47,311 nucleotides of DNA from Sulfitobacter sp. (GTDB taxonomy: Bacteria > Pseudomonadota > Alphaproteobacteria > Rhodobacterales > Rhodobacteraceae). Made by a program: the position numbers and the translations under genes. Positions 1 through 8,087 of the stretch are shown here, piece by piece. The stretch covers positions 1 to 47,311 of the forward strand of contig JABDKA010000062.1 in assembly GCA_013002405.1 (NCBI GenBank). The letters are read 5' to 3'. The stretch's first letter is position 1; the number at the start of each line of letters is the position of its first letter. The notes under the pieces were generated by a model. The model did not search any database. It saw only the letters and a list, made by a program, of their open reading frames with translations, and had not been told where the DNA came from.

Positions 1-153
1 CGCTTGGGGGGCAGCCGGGCGCAACGTGACCTGATCGAACTGGCCTACGTCAATGTGCTGATGAAGCTTGGGTGTGAGCAGGAAGCGCGCCGCGCCCTCA
101 AAACGCGGCGACCGGTTCTGAGTGCGGCCCCTCCTGTGAAGGGTTTTCACTGA
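1..153 (+). CDS. TTC38-like tetratricopeptide protein, C-terminal end (partial)
   Basis: An open frame enters from the left edge and ends at the TGA at 151-153, giving about 50 residues. It begins with a stretch reading GGSRAQRDLIE and continues as an Ala/Leu-rich helix. A Gly-Gly-Ser-x-Ala-Gln-Arg-Asp motif near the C-terminus is typical of proteins related to tetratricopeptide repeat protein 38, which are soluble helical-repeat proteins of unknown biochemical role. Only the tail is visible, so the family call rests on this one motif and codon bias. The last 20 residues are basic and less conserved-looking. It could be another helical-repeat protein. Confidence 0.45.
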   Translation, partial: RLGGSRAQRDLIELAYVNVLMKLGCEQEARRALKTRRPVLSAAPPVKGFH

Positions 154-204
154 TCAATGGCAACCAGCTATCGGTGCAGATCCGACACTCAGATAGGAGA
201 GTAG

Positions 205-552
205 ATGCTCAGTTTCATGACGCTGGTGCTTTCGTGCCAACTGGCCGGTGAGCTTGTCGTCGGGGCGGCAGGTTTGCCTGTTCCGGGTCCTGTGGTGGGC
301 ATGGTGTTCCTGTTCTGTTACCTCCTGATCCGAGGTGACATTCCGGGACACTTGGACAGGGTCACCACCGGCCTTTTAAGGTCAATGTCCCTTCTCTTTG
401 TGCCGGCCGGGACAGGGGTAATCCTGCATTTCCGGCTGCTTGGAGAGGCATTGCTGCCGCTGAGCGCTGCACTGATCGTCAGCACGGTCGCCACGATTGT
501 GGTGACGGCCCTGATGATGCGCTGGTTTGATAAGGGCGACGCCGATGGATAG
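205..552 (+). CDS. lrgA: CidA/LrgA family membrane protein
   Basis: 115 residues with four hydrophobic segments, the usual size of the CidA/LrgA holin-like family. The family signature is visible: a Gly-Leu-Pro-Val-Pro-Gly-Pro-Val-Val-Gly-Met stretch near residues 28-38, followed by a loop and an LFVPAGTGV stretch around residues 65-73. LrgA is an inner-membrane protein working with LrgB; the pair has been linked to murein hydrolase control in Gram-positives and to glycolate/pyruvate export in plants and bacteria. A ribosome site (AGGAG, 195-199) lies 5 bases before the ATG. The stop overlaps the start of the lrgB-like gene by 8 bases, so the two are translationally coupled. Which substrate applies here cannot be read from sequence. 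Confidence 0.9.
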   Translation: MLSFMTLVLSCQLAGELVVGAAGLPVPGPVVGMVFLFCYLLIRGDIPGHLDRVTTGLLRSMSLLFVPAGTGVILHFRLLGEALLPLSAALIVSTVATIVVTALMMRWFDKGDADG

Positions 553-1276
553 CCTGCAAGAGACATGGGTCTATCTCAGCGCCTCCCCCCTGTTCCATCT
601 CACTCTGACACTCGCGGCGTTTCAAGCGGCAAACTGGCTCTTTGAAAAGGTCGGGCGGAACCCCCTTCTGAACCCCGTATTGGGCGCGGTGCTTTTGGTC
701 GTCGCGGTCCTGCTGGTTACCGGAACCGACTACGGCACGTACTTTGAGGGCGCGCAGTTCGTGCACTTTCTTCTTGGCCCTGCCACGGTTGCCCTGGCCG
801 TACCGCTCTACCGCCAATGGCACCGCGTACGTCAGTCCGCTGTGGCCATCACGGTAAGCCTGCTGTCTGGGTCCCTCACGGCGATACTGACCGCAGTGGC
901 CGTGACTTGGGCGCTGGGCGGCTCGACCGAGATTGCGGCGTCGGTGGCCCCGAAATCGGTCACGGCGCCAGTCGCCATGGCCATTGCAGAGGAACTTGGC
1001 GGGTTGCCGTCCCTTACAGCCGTGCTGGTGATTGTGACGGGTATCCTGGGCGCCATGTTCGGGCCCGCTATCCTCAATCTCATCGGCGTCCGGGACTGGC
1101 GTGCGCGCGGTCTGGCCATCGGGACGGCCAGCCACGGCATCGGCACCGCGCGCGCCCTGCAGGTGAACGAAACCGCCGGGGCGTTTTCAGGCCTCGCTAT
1201 GGGGTTGAACGCGCTGGCGACGGCCCTTCTCCTGCCCGCTGTCTGGGGCCTTCTGTCGAGGTTGTTCGCTCTTTGA
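545..1276 (+). CDS. lrgB: LrgB family membrane protein
   Basis: 243 residues with about seven membrane spans, the normal LrgB length. Motifs typical of the family are visible: NPVLGAVLL near the N-terminus, a LLGPATVALAVPLY stretch, SVAPKSVTAPVAMAIAEELGG, and ASHGIGTARAL toward the C-terminus. It is the partner of the preceding LrgA-like protein in an inner-membrane complex, probably an exporter of small organic acids or a modulator of cell-wall turnover. The start at 545 (MDSLQ) overlaps the upstream stop in the arrangement ATGGATAG. A longer reading from a TTG at 527 is unlikely. No regulator gene (such as a LysR or LytTR type) sits beside the pair within the visible sequence. Confidence 0.92.
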   Translation: MDSLQETWVYLSASPLFHLTLTLAAFQAANWLFEKVGRNPLLNPVLGAVLLVVAVLLVTGTDYGTYFEGAQFVHFLLGPATVALAVPLYRQWHRVRQSAVAITVSLLSGSLTAILTAVAVTWALGGSTEIAASVAPKSVTAPVAMAIAEELGGLPSLTAVLVIVTGILGAMFGPAILNLIGVRDWRARGLAIGTASHGIGTARALQVNETAGAFSGLAMGLNALATALLLPAVWGLLSRLFAL

Positions 1277-1294
1277 AATCAAGGGTGCGGACGA

Positions 1295-1705
1295 TCAAGC
1301 CTTTGCGGCCTGTGGTGCATCTTCCAGGGCGTCCGGTTCGGGGCGGAGGCACAGACGCAGCAGAGGCGGCACGGTCATCAGGGCCAACCCGCCAACACCA
1401 CCAGGGGCTTCGCCGCGCAGGACAAGGTTGATACGCTCAGCGCCCAAGGTCACCTTTGTCACGCGCCGCACCGTTTTTGCCGGAGGTGAATGCAGGGTAC
1501 TGTAAGGGCAACGGCATCAAGGCGGCGACTTTGGTGCTGGAGCAGGGGACGTGACAATGAAGTGCGGCTTGCTTCTTACACCGACGCGCGGCGCGGTTGC
1601 CGCCTTCGGCTCAAGCTGCATCTGGCGGATGACATCCACAGGCATCGACTGACCACCAGCCGAGGAGAACCAGGGTTCGAGTGAAACCACCTTCCATAAC
1701 CCGAT
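1295..1705 (-). pseudogene. Possible decayed minus-strand reading frame
   Basis: This 527-base gap has no convincing plus-strand gene. Read on the minus strand in one frame it gives about 135 codons broken by a single in-frame TGA near 1520 and ending at a TGA at 1295-1297. The two halves stay in the same frame and have protein-like composition: SLEPWFSSAGGQSMPVDV at the start, then after the stop KTVRRVTKVTLGAERINLVL, a Gly-rich stretch and ALMTVPPLLRLCLRPEPDAL. I do not recognise the family. It may be a gene fragment inactivated by a nonsense change, or chance openness in G+C-rich DNA. A short plus-strand frame at 1490-1684 overlaps it and looks less protein-like. Confidence 0.3.
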
Positions 1706-1803
1706 GGTTCATTTGTGCCTAAAGATCAGGCAGAGTGGCTAATGTTCTGGTCGGAGCAATCGTCCCTTGTTGCCTCTCGCTAAGTTCCCCATAACTCTGG
1801 ACC

Positions 1804-3228
1804 ATGACCAAAAAACAAACGTTCTTCGATGAGATGAGCAGCGCGGCGGGAGCCCGCGCTCCCTACCGGAGCTACGAGTCCTGGTTCAAAAGCCAGGACG
1901 TGACCCGTCTGGCGCAGAAATCGGCTGAGGCAGAGCGCTTCTTTCGCCGCACGGGGATTACCTTCAACGTCTACGGACAGGCGGACGCGGAAGAGCGGCT
2001 AATTCCCTTCGACCTGGTCCCGCGCATCCTGTCGAACGCGGAGTGGCGCAAACTGGAACGTGGGGTCGAGCAGCGGGTGCGGGCGATCAACGCTTTTTTG
2101 CATGACCTCTACAACCGGCAGGAAATTTTACGTGCCGGTGTGGTGCCCGCAAGTCTTATCGCCAACAACGACGCCTTCTTGCCCCAGATGATGGACTTCA
2201 CGCCGCCGGGCGGGGTTTACACCCATATCGTCGGCACGGACATCGTCCGCACGGGCGAGGATGAGTTCTTCGTTCTGGAAGACAACGCGCGGACCCCCTC
2301 GGGCGTAAGCTACATGCTGGAAAACCGGGAGACCATGCTGCAGATGTTTCCCGAGCTTTTCAGCCAGATCAAGGTGCAGCGGGTCAGCGACTATCCCAAG
2401 AACCTGCGCGCCTCGCTCGAGGCTTCGGCCCCGCCCAACTGCGAAGGGCACCCTTTCGTGGTGGTGCTGACACCCGGCATCCACAATTCGGCCTATTACG
2501 AACACAGCTTTCTGGCGGATCAGATGGGGGTTGAGCTGGTCGAAGGGCACGACCTGCGTATCGTGGACGGGCGCATTGCCGTGCGCACCACACGTGGCTA
2601 CCGGACCGTCGATGTGATCTATCGCCGGGTCGATGACGCCTTCCTCGATCCGCTGACCTTCAATCCCCAGTCCATGCTGGGGGTACCGGGCATCATGGAC
2701 ATCTACCGCGCGGGCAACATCACCATCGCCAATGCGCCGGGTACCGGCGTGGCGGATGACAAGGCGATCTATAGCTATATGCCTGATATAGTTGAGTTTT
2801 ATACGGGCGAGCGGGCGATTCTGAAGAACGTGGAAACACACCGCTGTTCCGAGCCTGACAGTCTCAAGTACGTGCTCGATAACCTTGCCGATCTGGTGGT
2901 GAAGGAGGTCCATGGCTCCGGCGGCTATGGCATGCTTGTCGGCCCCGCCGCAAGCAAGGCAGAGATCGCGGCCTTCCGCGAGAAGCTGAAAGCCCGACCT
3001 GCCAACTACATCGCCCAGCCGACGCTGAGCCTTTCGACCGTGCCCATCTTCACCGAAAAGGGCCTTGCTCCACGCCACGTCGATCTGCGTCCCTTCGCCC
3101 TTGTCGCGCCGAATGAGATCAACATTGCGCCCGGTGGCCTGACGCGCGTCGCCCTGACCGAAGGTAGCCTGGTGGTCAACTCAAGCCAGGGCGGCGGCAC
3201 CAAAGACACCTGGGTGTTGGAGAGCTGA
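1804..3228 (+). CDS. Circularly permuted ATP-grasp type 2 protein of the Anbu operon
   Basis: 474 residues, the usual length for the circularly permuted ATP-grasp type 2 (former DUF404/DUF407) family. Visible family landmarks are VLEDNARTPSGVSYMLENR near residues 158-175, the NAPGTGVADDKAIY region near 310-323, and a Gly-rich nucleotide loop KEVHGSGGYGMLVG at about 367-380, followed by an APRHVDLRPF stretch. ATP-grasp enzymes join a carboxylate to an amine or thiol through an acyl-phosphate, so a peptide- or amide-ligase role is expected, but the substrate is unknown. It is first in a four-gene operon that ends with Anbu; only one base separates its stop from the next start. The start at 1804 follows a non-coding gap and lacks a strong ribosome site. 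Confidence 0.93.
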   Translation: MTKKQTFFDEMSSAAGARAPYRSYESWFKSQDVTRLAQKSAEAERFFRRTGITFNVYGQADAEERLIPFDLVPRILSNAEWRKLERGVEQRVRAINAFLHDLYNRQEILRAGVVPASLIANNDAFLPQMMDFTPPGGVYTHIVGTDIVRTGEDEFFVLEDNARTPSGVSYMLENRETMLQMFPELFSQIKVQRVSDYPKNLRASLEASAPPNCEGHPFVVVLTPGIHNSAYYEHSFLADQMGVELVEGHDLRIVDGRIAVRTTRGYRTVDVIYRRVDDAFLDPLTFNPQSMLGVPGIMDIYRAGNITIANAPGTGVADDKAIYSYMPDIVEFYTGERAILKNVETHRCSEPDSLKYVLDNLADLVVKEVHGSGGYGMLVGPAASKAEIAAFREKLKARPANYIAQPTLSLSTVPIFTEKGLAPRHVDLRPFALVAPNEINIAPGGLTRVALTEGSLVVNSSQGGGTKDTWVLES

Positions 3229-3229
3229 T

Positions 3230-4171
3230 ATGCTGGGAAAAACCGCAGGGGGCCTCTACTGGATGTTTCGCGGACTGGAGCGGGCCGAGAATACCGCGCG
3301 CCTGATCGAAGCCGGATTCCGCATCGCCCTGACCCGCTCGACCGATCCCGCCTCGGACTGGCGCTCCGTCATCGTAACCTCGGCACAGCAGGCGGCCTTC
3401 GAAGCCAAGTACGATGCCTACACCAGCCAGAACGTCAGCAATTTCCTGCTGCGGGAGCCTTCCAATCCAAGTTCCGTCCTCTCGGTCATAAAGACCGCAC
3501 GCGACAACGCGCGTCTGGTTCGCACCGCCCTGACCACCGAGGTTTGGGTGGCGGTCAATGAGACATGGATGGTGCTGACCGATTTGTTAAAAGAAACAGT
3601 GCCCGATCCGGAATTGCCCCAGGCTCTGGAAGCGATCCGCCAGCAGTCCGCTCTGGTGCGCGGCGCCCTCTATGGCACAATGCTGCGAAATGACGTCTAC
3701 AACTTCTGCCGCCTTGGCACCTTTATTGAGCGGGCCGACAGCACCGCGCGGATCATCGACGTGAAATACCACGCGCTCCTCCCGTCGCCTTCCTACGTGG
3801 GCAGCAAGCTCGATAACGTGCAGTGGGAGATGGTTTTGCGCTCCGTCTCGGCGCACCGCTCCTTCCGGCACGCGGTGCAGGATGACTACAATGCATCGAA
3901 CATCACCGAATTCCTGATCCTTGACCCGCGCTTTCCCCGCTCGCTCGCCTTCTGTGCCAAGCGCATCACAGAAAACCTGAGTGAGCTGCGGAATGAGTAC
4001 GGCGGCGAGAGTGAGAGCCTCGATGCAGCCCTCGCCTTTCACGCGCGGATCAAGGACCGTGACATCAATTCGATCTTTGAGGAGGGCCTGCACGAATATA
4101 TCTCACAGGCTATCCTCGATATCGCCGCGATCGGCACGCGGATCGAAGCACAGTACAGGTTCATCAACTAG
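3230..4171 (+). CDS. Alpha-E domain-containing protein
   Basis: 313 residues, almost entirely helical, starting MLGKTAGGLYWMFRGLERAENTARLIE. This is the characteristic N-terminus of alpha-E (former DUF403) proteins, with the Y-W-x-x-R-x-x-E-R-A-E-N-x-A-R pattern. A second such helix, FCRLGTFIERADSTARIID, appears near residues 160-178. The biochemical role of alpha-E proteins is unknown; they are habitually encoded between permuted ATP-grasp and transglutaminase-like genes and probably act with them. The start lies one base after the upstream stop, and the stop (TAG) is directly followed by the ATG of the next gene. This spacing argues for coupled translation and fixed stoichiometry. Confidence 0.93.
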   Translation: MLGKTAGGLYWMFRGLERAENTARLIEAGFRIALTRSTDPASDWRSVIVTSAQQAAFEAKYDAYTSQNVSNFLLREPSNPSSVLSVIKTARDNARLVRTALTTEVWVAVNETWMVLTDLLKETVPDPELPQALEAIRQQSALVRGALYGTMLRNDVYNFCRLGTFIERADSTARIIDVKYHALLPSPSYVGSKLDNVQWEMVLRSVSAHRSFRHAVQDDYNASNITEFLILDPRFPRSLAFCAKRITENLSELRNEYGGESESLDAALAFHARIKDRDINSIFEEGLHEYISQAILDIAAIGTRIEAQYRFIN

Positions 4172-4969
4172 ATGCTTATCAAGATCTCCCACCGCACCGG
4201 TTACAATTATGCGCAGCCTGTCCATTACGCGTTGCAGCGGCTGCGCCTGCGGCCATCCAATTCGGCGCTTCAGACGGTTCAGGCGTGGGACATGAAGGTC
4301 GAGGGTGGTACTCTGGAAGCGGACTATATCGACCACCATGGCAACCAGGTTGACCTGGTTTGTGCCGATGAAGGAGCACAGGCCCTGACAATCACGGTCG
4401 AAGGCGAGGTGGAGACACATGACCGCGCTGGTGTGCTGGGCCCTGTCTACGGTCGCGCCCCGCTGTGGTATTTCGAGCAACCGACCGAGCTTACGAAGGC
4501 GGGTCCGCTGATCGCTGAGTTGGCGGATTCTATTGAAGACCACGGCAGCGATGTGGACATGTTCCACGCCCTCTCATCCGCCATTCTGGAGCGAGTGCCC
4601 TATGCGCTTAACGAAACCCACGCCGAGACGAAGGCGGAGGAGGCCGTCGCACAGAAAAGCGGCGTTTGCCAGGATCACGCCAACATCTTTATCGCTGCCG
4701 TTCGCAGGCTGGGCCGCCCGGCCCGCTACGTGAGCGGCTATCTCTTCATGGACGACCGTGTCGATCAGGAGGCAAGCCATGCCTGGGCGGAGGCCCATAT
4801 CGATGGCCTGGGGTGGGTCGGCTTCGATGTCTCAAACTGCATCTCGCCCGATGAACGCTACGTCCGCCTTGCCATCGGACGGGACGCCCATGATGCGGCC
4901 CCCATTTCGGGCCTGCGCATGGGTGAAGGGGACGAGTCCCTCATTGTATCTTTACAGGTGCAGCAGTAA
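4172..4969 (+). CDS. Transglutaminase-like cysteine peptidase family protein
   Basis: 265 residues with an N-terminal beta-rich half (bacterial transglutaminase-like N-terminal domain, about residues 1-85) and a transglutaminase core. The Cys-His-Asp triad can be read as Cys166 in KSGVCQDHAN, His203 in ASHAWAEAH and Asp219 in VGFDVSN. The family comprises papain-like cysteine peptidases or amidases. Its position between an alpha-E protein and Anbu is the standard context of this family. It is predicted to be cytoplasmic because there is no signal peptide. It probably cuts or modifies the product of the ATP-grasp enzyme, or acts with Anbu; that is inference from gene order. There is no spacer from the upstream stop. 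Confidence 0.93.
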   Translation: MLIKISHRTGYNYAQPVHYALQRLRLRPSNSALQTVQAWDMKVEGGTLEADYIDHHGNQVDLVCADEGAQALTITVEGEVETHDRAGVLGPVYGRAPLWYFEQPTELTKAGPLIAELADSIEDHGSDVDMFHALSSAILERVPYALNETHAETKAEEAVAQKSGVCQDHANIFIAAVRRLGRPARYVSGYLFMDDRVDQEASHAWAEAHIDGLGWVGFDVSNCISPDERYVRLAIGRDAHDAAPISGLRMGEGDESLIVSLQVQQ

Positions 4970-5002
4970 GGGATGCATCTGCTTGAACTGTGGTGAATCA
5001 CA

Positions 5003-5734
5003 ATGACCTACTGCGTTGGCATGCGCTTGAACCGCGGCCTCGTCTTCATGTCCGACACGCGTACCAACGCGGGTGTCGATAACTTCGCCTCGGCGCGGAA
5101 GATGTTCAATTTCAGTGTTCCGGATGAGCGTAACATCACCATCATGACGGCCGGCAACCTGGCCACGACTCAGGCCATGATCAGCCTTCTGCGTGAAAGG
5201 ACGGAAGTGGCCGATGACCGCGATCCCGGCATCCTGAGTCAGCCCACCATGTTTCAGGTGGCGCGGCTGGTCGGATCAACCCTGCGAGAAGTGATTTCCT
5301 ACAGCAATCCAAACGGTCAGGAATCTGCCGACACCTTCAGTGCCTCCGTCATCGTCGGGGGACAGATCAAGGGCGGCAAGCCCACTGTCTTTCTGGTCTA
5401 TCCCGAGGGGAATTTTATCGAAGTGTCTGAGGACACACCCTTTTTCCAGATCGGTGAGACGAAGTACGGCAAGCCGATCCTGGTCCGCGCTTTCGAGCCC
5501 GATCTTGCCTTCGAGGATGCTCTGAAACTTCTGCTGGTGTCTTTCGATTCAACCGTGAAGTCGAACCTGTCTGTCGGGTCGCCATTTGACGTGCACGTCT
5601 ACGAAAACGACAGTTTCGATCAGGCCGTCATTTCACGGATCGAAACAGATGATCCCGTCTATCAGGCGATATCGTCTGGGTGGGGGGAGGCCCTGAAAGA
5701 GGCCTTGGACCGGCTGCCTTCTTACAAGATTTAG
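5003..5734 (+). CDS. Anbu, proteasome-like beta-type peptidase
   Basis: 243 residues starting MTYCVGMRLNRGLVFMSDTR, the hallmark of the Anbu (ancestral beta-subunit, also called BPH) branch of Ntn hydrolases. Removing Met exposes Thr2 as the expected nucleophile. Asp18 (in FMSDTR) and Lys33 (in SARKMF) match the Asp17/Lys33 partners of proteasome Thr1. Published Anbu structures show open-ring or helical assemblies in the cytoplasm; the natural substrate is not known. The gene follows the transglutaminase-like gene by 33 bases. The start is fixed by the need for Thr at position 2. The three partner genes upstream make an Anbu-operon assignment secure; it is not HslV, which would be paired with hslU. 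Confidence 0.95.
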   Translation: MTYCVGMRLNRGLVFMSDTRTNAGVDNFASARKMFNFSVPDERNITIMTAGNLATTQAMISLLRERTEVADDRDPGILSQPTMFQVARLVGSTLREVISYSNPNGQESADTFSASVIVGGQIKGGKPTVFLVYPEGNFIEVSEDTPFFQIGETKYGKPILVRAFEPDLAFEDALKLLLVSFDSTVKSNLSVGSPFDVHVYENDSFDQAVISRIETDDPVYQAISSGWGEALKEALDRLPSYKI

Positions 5735-5881
5735 TGGTCCCGCCACGCTGCCCCCTAAAGGCCGCGTAACAATTAGGCGAACGATGCTGCAGCGCAGAAT
5801 AGTGTGGAAATTCTCCACAGGGTGCACTATGCTCACTCCATTCGATAAGCCGCGAGCACCAGCCAGAAAGGGTTGTGGGCA

Positions 5882-6196
5882 ATGCAGGACTTTCAAGAAA
5901 GCAGAATTGAATTCGCTGACTTCAGTTTCGAACGTCAGAAGGTTGCTTGTTACGGGCTACAGAATAATGCCGGTGGCACGACGACGGTCCTCAACTTCCC
6001 ATCCGTCGGGCTGGCCGACGAATTCAAACACGCCTTCCTTGAAGAACGGAATTTTGGGGTCGTCCAGAACGATGCACAGGTCATCTGCTTTGCGGATTAT
6101 GAGACCGTGATGCGCCGCCCCGACAAGGATGCCCGCATCAGGCAGCTGAAATACAATCGCGAATTCATGATGGGCACGCTGGCCCACCTGGTGTAG
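5882..6196 (+). CDS. Hypothetical 104-aa protein following the Anbu operon
   Basis: 104 residues beginning MQDFQESRIEFADFSFERQ and ending MMGTLAHLV. I do not recognise a family. It has no signal peptide or membrane segment, carries one Cys near each end of the protein, and reads as a small alpha/beta soluble protein (beta-like VACYGLQNN and TTTVLNFPS stretches, then a helix-rich basic end with RRPDKDARIRQLKYNREF). Its codon use matches real genes nearby. It sits 147 bases after the Anbu gene on the same strand, so it could belong to the operon or have its own promoter. The ATG at 5882 is preceded by a weak AAAGGG about 8 bases upstream; a GTG at 5873 is an alternative start. Confidence 0.65.
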   Translation: MQDFQESRIEFADFSFERQKVACYGLQNNAGGTTTVLNFPSVGLADEFKHAFLEERNFGVVQNDAQVICFADYETVMRRPDKDARIRQLKYNREFMMGTLAHLV

Positions 6197-6294
6197 CGTC
6201 CCCCGCCCCAAGACAGGCAGGCCCAATGAATAGCCTTCTGAACTTGTCCAGTGCCTCGCCAGCGAATGGGAATGCGATCCCCGCCCCGCTGAGG

Positions 6295-7038
6295 TCAGAT
6301 GAACTTCGCCCGTTCCTCCGGGACAGGTTTGACAATCTCCAACGCCTGCGCAAGATCAATCGTCCGGTCGAACAGAGCCCTTCCGGCGATGGCACCTGAG
6401 AGGCGCGGCACGTAATTCATCCGCGAAAGGTCATCGAGTGTGCGTGTGAGGCCACGTGCGATGACCGGGGTCTTTGTCTCCGTCGACAGCTGCGTGATGA
6501 GTGCGAGGCTGTCCTCCGTTTCCTCAAGATCTGCATCGATGTCCGTCACGATGAAGGCCGCCAGCGGATCCTGTGCGAATGCCTCGAGCACGGAAGAGGG
6601 TTCAAGCGCGCTGTTGCCCCGCCAGCCCTCACTTGCGACATAGCCCTGAAGAACATCGACGGCGACAACGATCTGCCCCGGAAAGGCGCGGGCGGCTTCC
6701 CTGACAAGGTTGGGCTGCTGAACGGCGAGCGTCCCGATCACGATCCGTCCGGCCCCCGCTTCGATCCACTCCTCGATCCGCTTGAGGGAACGGATACCGC
6801 CACCAAGCTGAACGGAGGCGCTCACGGTGCGGATGATCTCGCGGATGGTCTCCTGGTTGCGCTGATCGCCTTGCAGGGCGTCGAAATCGGTTATGTGGAT
6901 CCAGTCCGCACCAGCCTGGGAGAATTCGTTGGCCTTGGCAACCGGATCCACGTGCCAGATCTGCGGTTCTTCCAGCCGACCACGAAAGAGGCTTACGCAG
7001 CGTCCTTCGAGAAGTTCAATGAGGGGATATAGGTCCAT
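6295..7038 (-). CDS. HisA-like TIM-barrel protein (divergent paralogue)
   Basis: 247 residues showing the whole HisA/HisF barrel pattern: MDLYPLIELLEGRCVSLFRG at the N-terminus, GADWIHITDFDAL, the phosphate-binding QLGGGIRSL, VIGTLAVQ, VVAVDVLQGYVASEGW, FIVTDIDAD, and a second phosphate loop region ending GAIAGRALFDRTIDL. HisA isomerises ProFAR in histidine synthesis. Here the first catalytic Asp (usually YPAIDL) is Glu8, and the second half-barrel glycine motif (usually ASGGV) reads ARGLT. It also lies alone, not among his genes. It is therefore probably a paralogue with another substrate. The start at 7038 has an AAAGG site 9 bases upstream; longer N-termini look non-coding. Confidence 0.8.
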   Translation of the reverse strand: MDLYPLIELLEGRCVSLFRGRLEEPQIWHVDPVAKANEFSQAGADWIHITDFDALQGDQRNQETIREIIRTVSASVQLGGGIRSLKRIEEWIEAGAGRIVIGTLAVQQPNLVREAARAFPGQIVVAVDVLQGYVASEGWRGNSALEPSSVLEAFAQDPLAAFIVTDIDADLEETEDSLALITQLSTETKTPVIARGLTRTLDDLSRMNYVPRLSGAIAGRALFDRTIDLAQALEIVKPVPEERAKFI

Positions 7039-7232
7039 TTGGGGCATCCTTTCATGGCTGGGTGCGCTGACACCAAGCAGGCGTAGGCGCTTTTCGGGTG
7101 ATCCGTCTCGATTGTTGCGACACTTCACGATCCGGCAAAGACATGCGCGGCGACGACGCCCGCCACTTTGGCTGCCCCGTGCCCTGTCTTTGTAACAGAC
7201 CCGCGCTGTTTCTTCACCTAGAGGTGCAGGCC

Positions 7233-8087
7233 TCAACCGCGCTTGTAGGTCTCACGGTGCCAGACATAGATGCCCGCGCCTGCGATCACGAGGCTGCCGA
7301 AGACCGTCCAGAAATCGGGGATTTCAGCGAAGAACAGGAACCCCCAGCAGGCTGCAAAGGCAAGACCGGTATAGGAATAGGGTGCCAGCATCGCGGCCTC
7401 CCCCTGGGAGAAGGCCCGGATCAGGGCCAGTTGCCCGACCGTTCCGGCCAGCGCGACAAGGACCATCAGGCCAAGTCCGGCAGCATCCGGTGTTTGCCAC
7501 TGAAAGGGCACTGCAAGGCTCAAAAGAACGGTGCCGACCATTCCGGTGTAGAAAAGCGAAGTCCAGACATCCTCATCGGCACCGACCCTGCGGGTCAGCA
7601 AGGCATAGCCGGAATAACAGGCCGCAGCCGCAAGCGGCAGAAGGGCAGCGGGGCTGAAAACGTCGCTGCCGGGTCTGATGATGATCATCGCACCAACCAG
7701 CGCGGCCGCGATGCCGGAGATGCGACGCAGGCCCAGGCTTTCCCCGAGAAAGAGCGCGGCACCGAGCGTGATGAGAACCGGATTGGTCGACATCAGTGCC
7801 GCCGCATCCGTCAGGGGGATCAGGCTGATACCTGTGAAGAAGAAGGCCGTCGCACTCATCAGCAGGATGGACCGCAGGAATTGCAGGACCGGATACCGCG
7901 TCCGCATCACCTGCCGCAAACGCGGGAGGACCAGCAGGAAAACCAACAGCATTTGCCCGGCATAGCGCGCCCAGAGCGCGGGAAGAACACCGACAAGGGG
8001 TGCGAGCGCCTTGACGGCGGCATCCATGATCGAAAAGCAGAAGATCGCCGAGATCATCAACAGGATCGCACGGCTTTGCAGCGTCAT
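7233..8087 (-). CDS. EamA/DMT family transporter
   Basis: 284 residues with ten hydrophobic segments in two EamA repeats (about residues 5-138 and 145-278), the standard drug/metabolite transporter layout of inner-membrane exporters of amino acids or other metabolites. Typical landmarks are FSIMDAAVKAL in span 1, a span-4/5 region LTDAAALMSTNPVLITLGAALFLGE, and the repeat-2 counterpart AMLAPYSYTGLAFAACWGFLFFAE. The gene ends about 195 bases before the HisA-like gene on the same strand and is preceded by a non-coding stretch, so it is probably transcribed alone. The substrate cannot be read from sequence. Confidence 0.92.
   Translation of the reverse strand: MTLQSRAILLMISAIFCFSIMDAAVKALAPLVGVLPALWARYAGQMLLVFLLVLPRLRQVMRTRYPVLQFLRSILLMSATAFFFTGISLIPLTDAAALMSTNPVLITLGAALFLGESLGLRRISGIAAALVGAMIIIRPGSDVFSPAALLPLAAAACYSGYALLTRRVGADEDVWTSLFYTGMVGTVLLSLAVPFQWQTPDAAGLGLMVLVALAGTVGQLALIRAFSQGEAAMLAPYSYTGLAFAACWGFLFFAEIPDFWTVFGSLVIAGAGIYVWHRETYKRG

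Noticed and set aside
1490-1684. A 64-codon plus-strand frame after lrgB
   Set aside because: Arg-rich chance frame lying over the more protein-like minus-strand remnant.
1660-1690. GGTTCGAGT resembling a tRNA T-arm
   Set aside because: No acceptor or anticodon arms can be folded around it.
5628-5896. Minus-strand frames across the end of the Anbu gene
   Set aside because: Shadows of the coding strand with no recognisable protein features.
7039-7236. A longer N-terminus for the HisA-like protein (66 extra residues)
   Set aside because: The added part is Arg/Gly-rich with no fold pattern and the better ribosome site is just before 7038.
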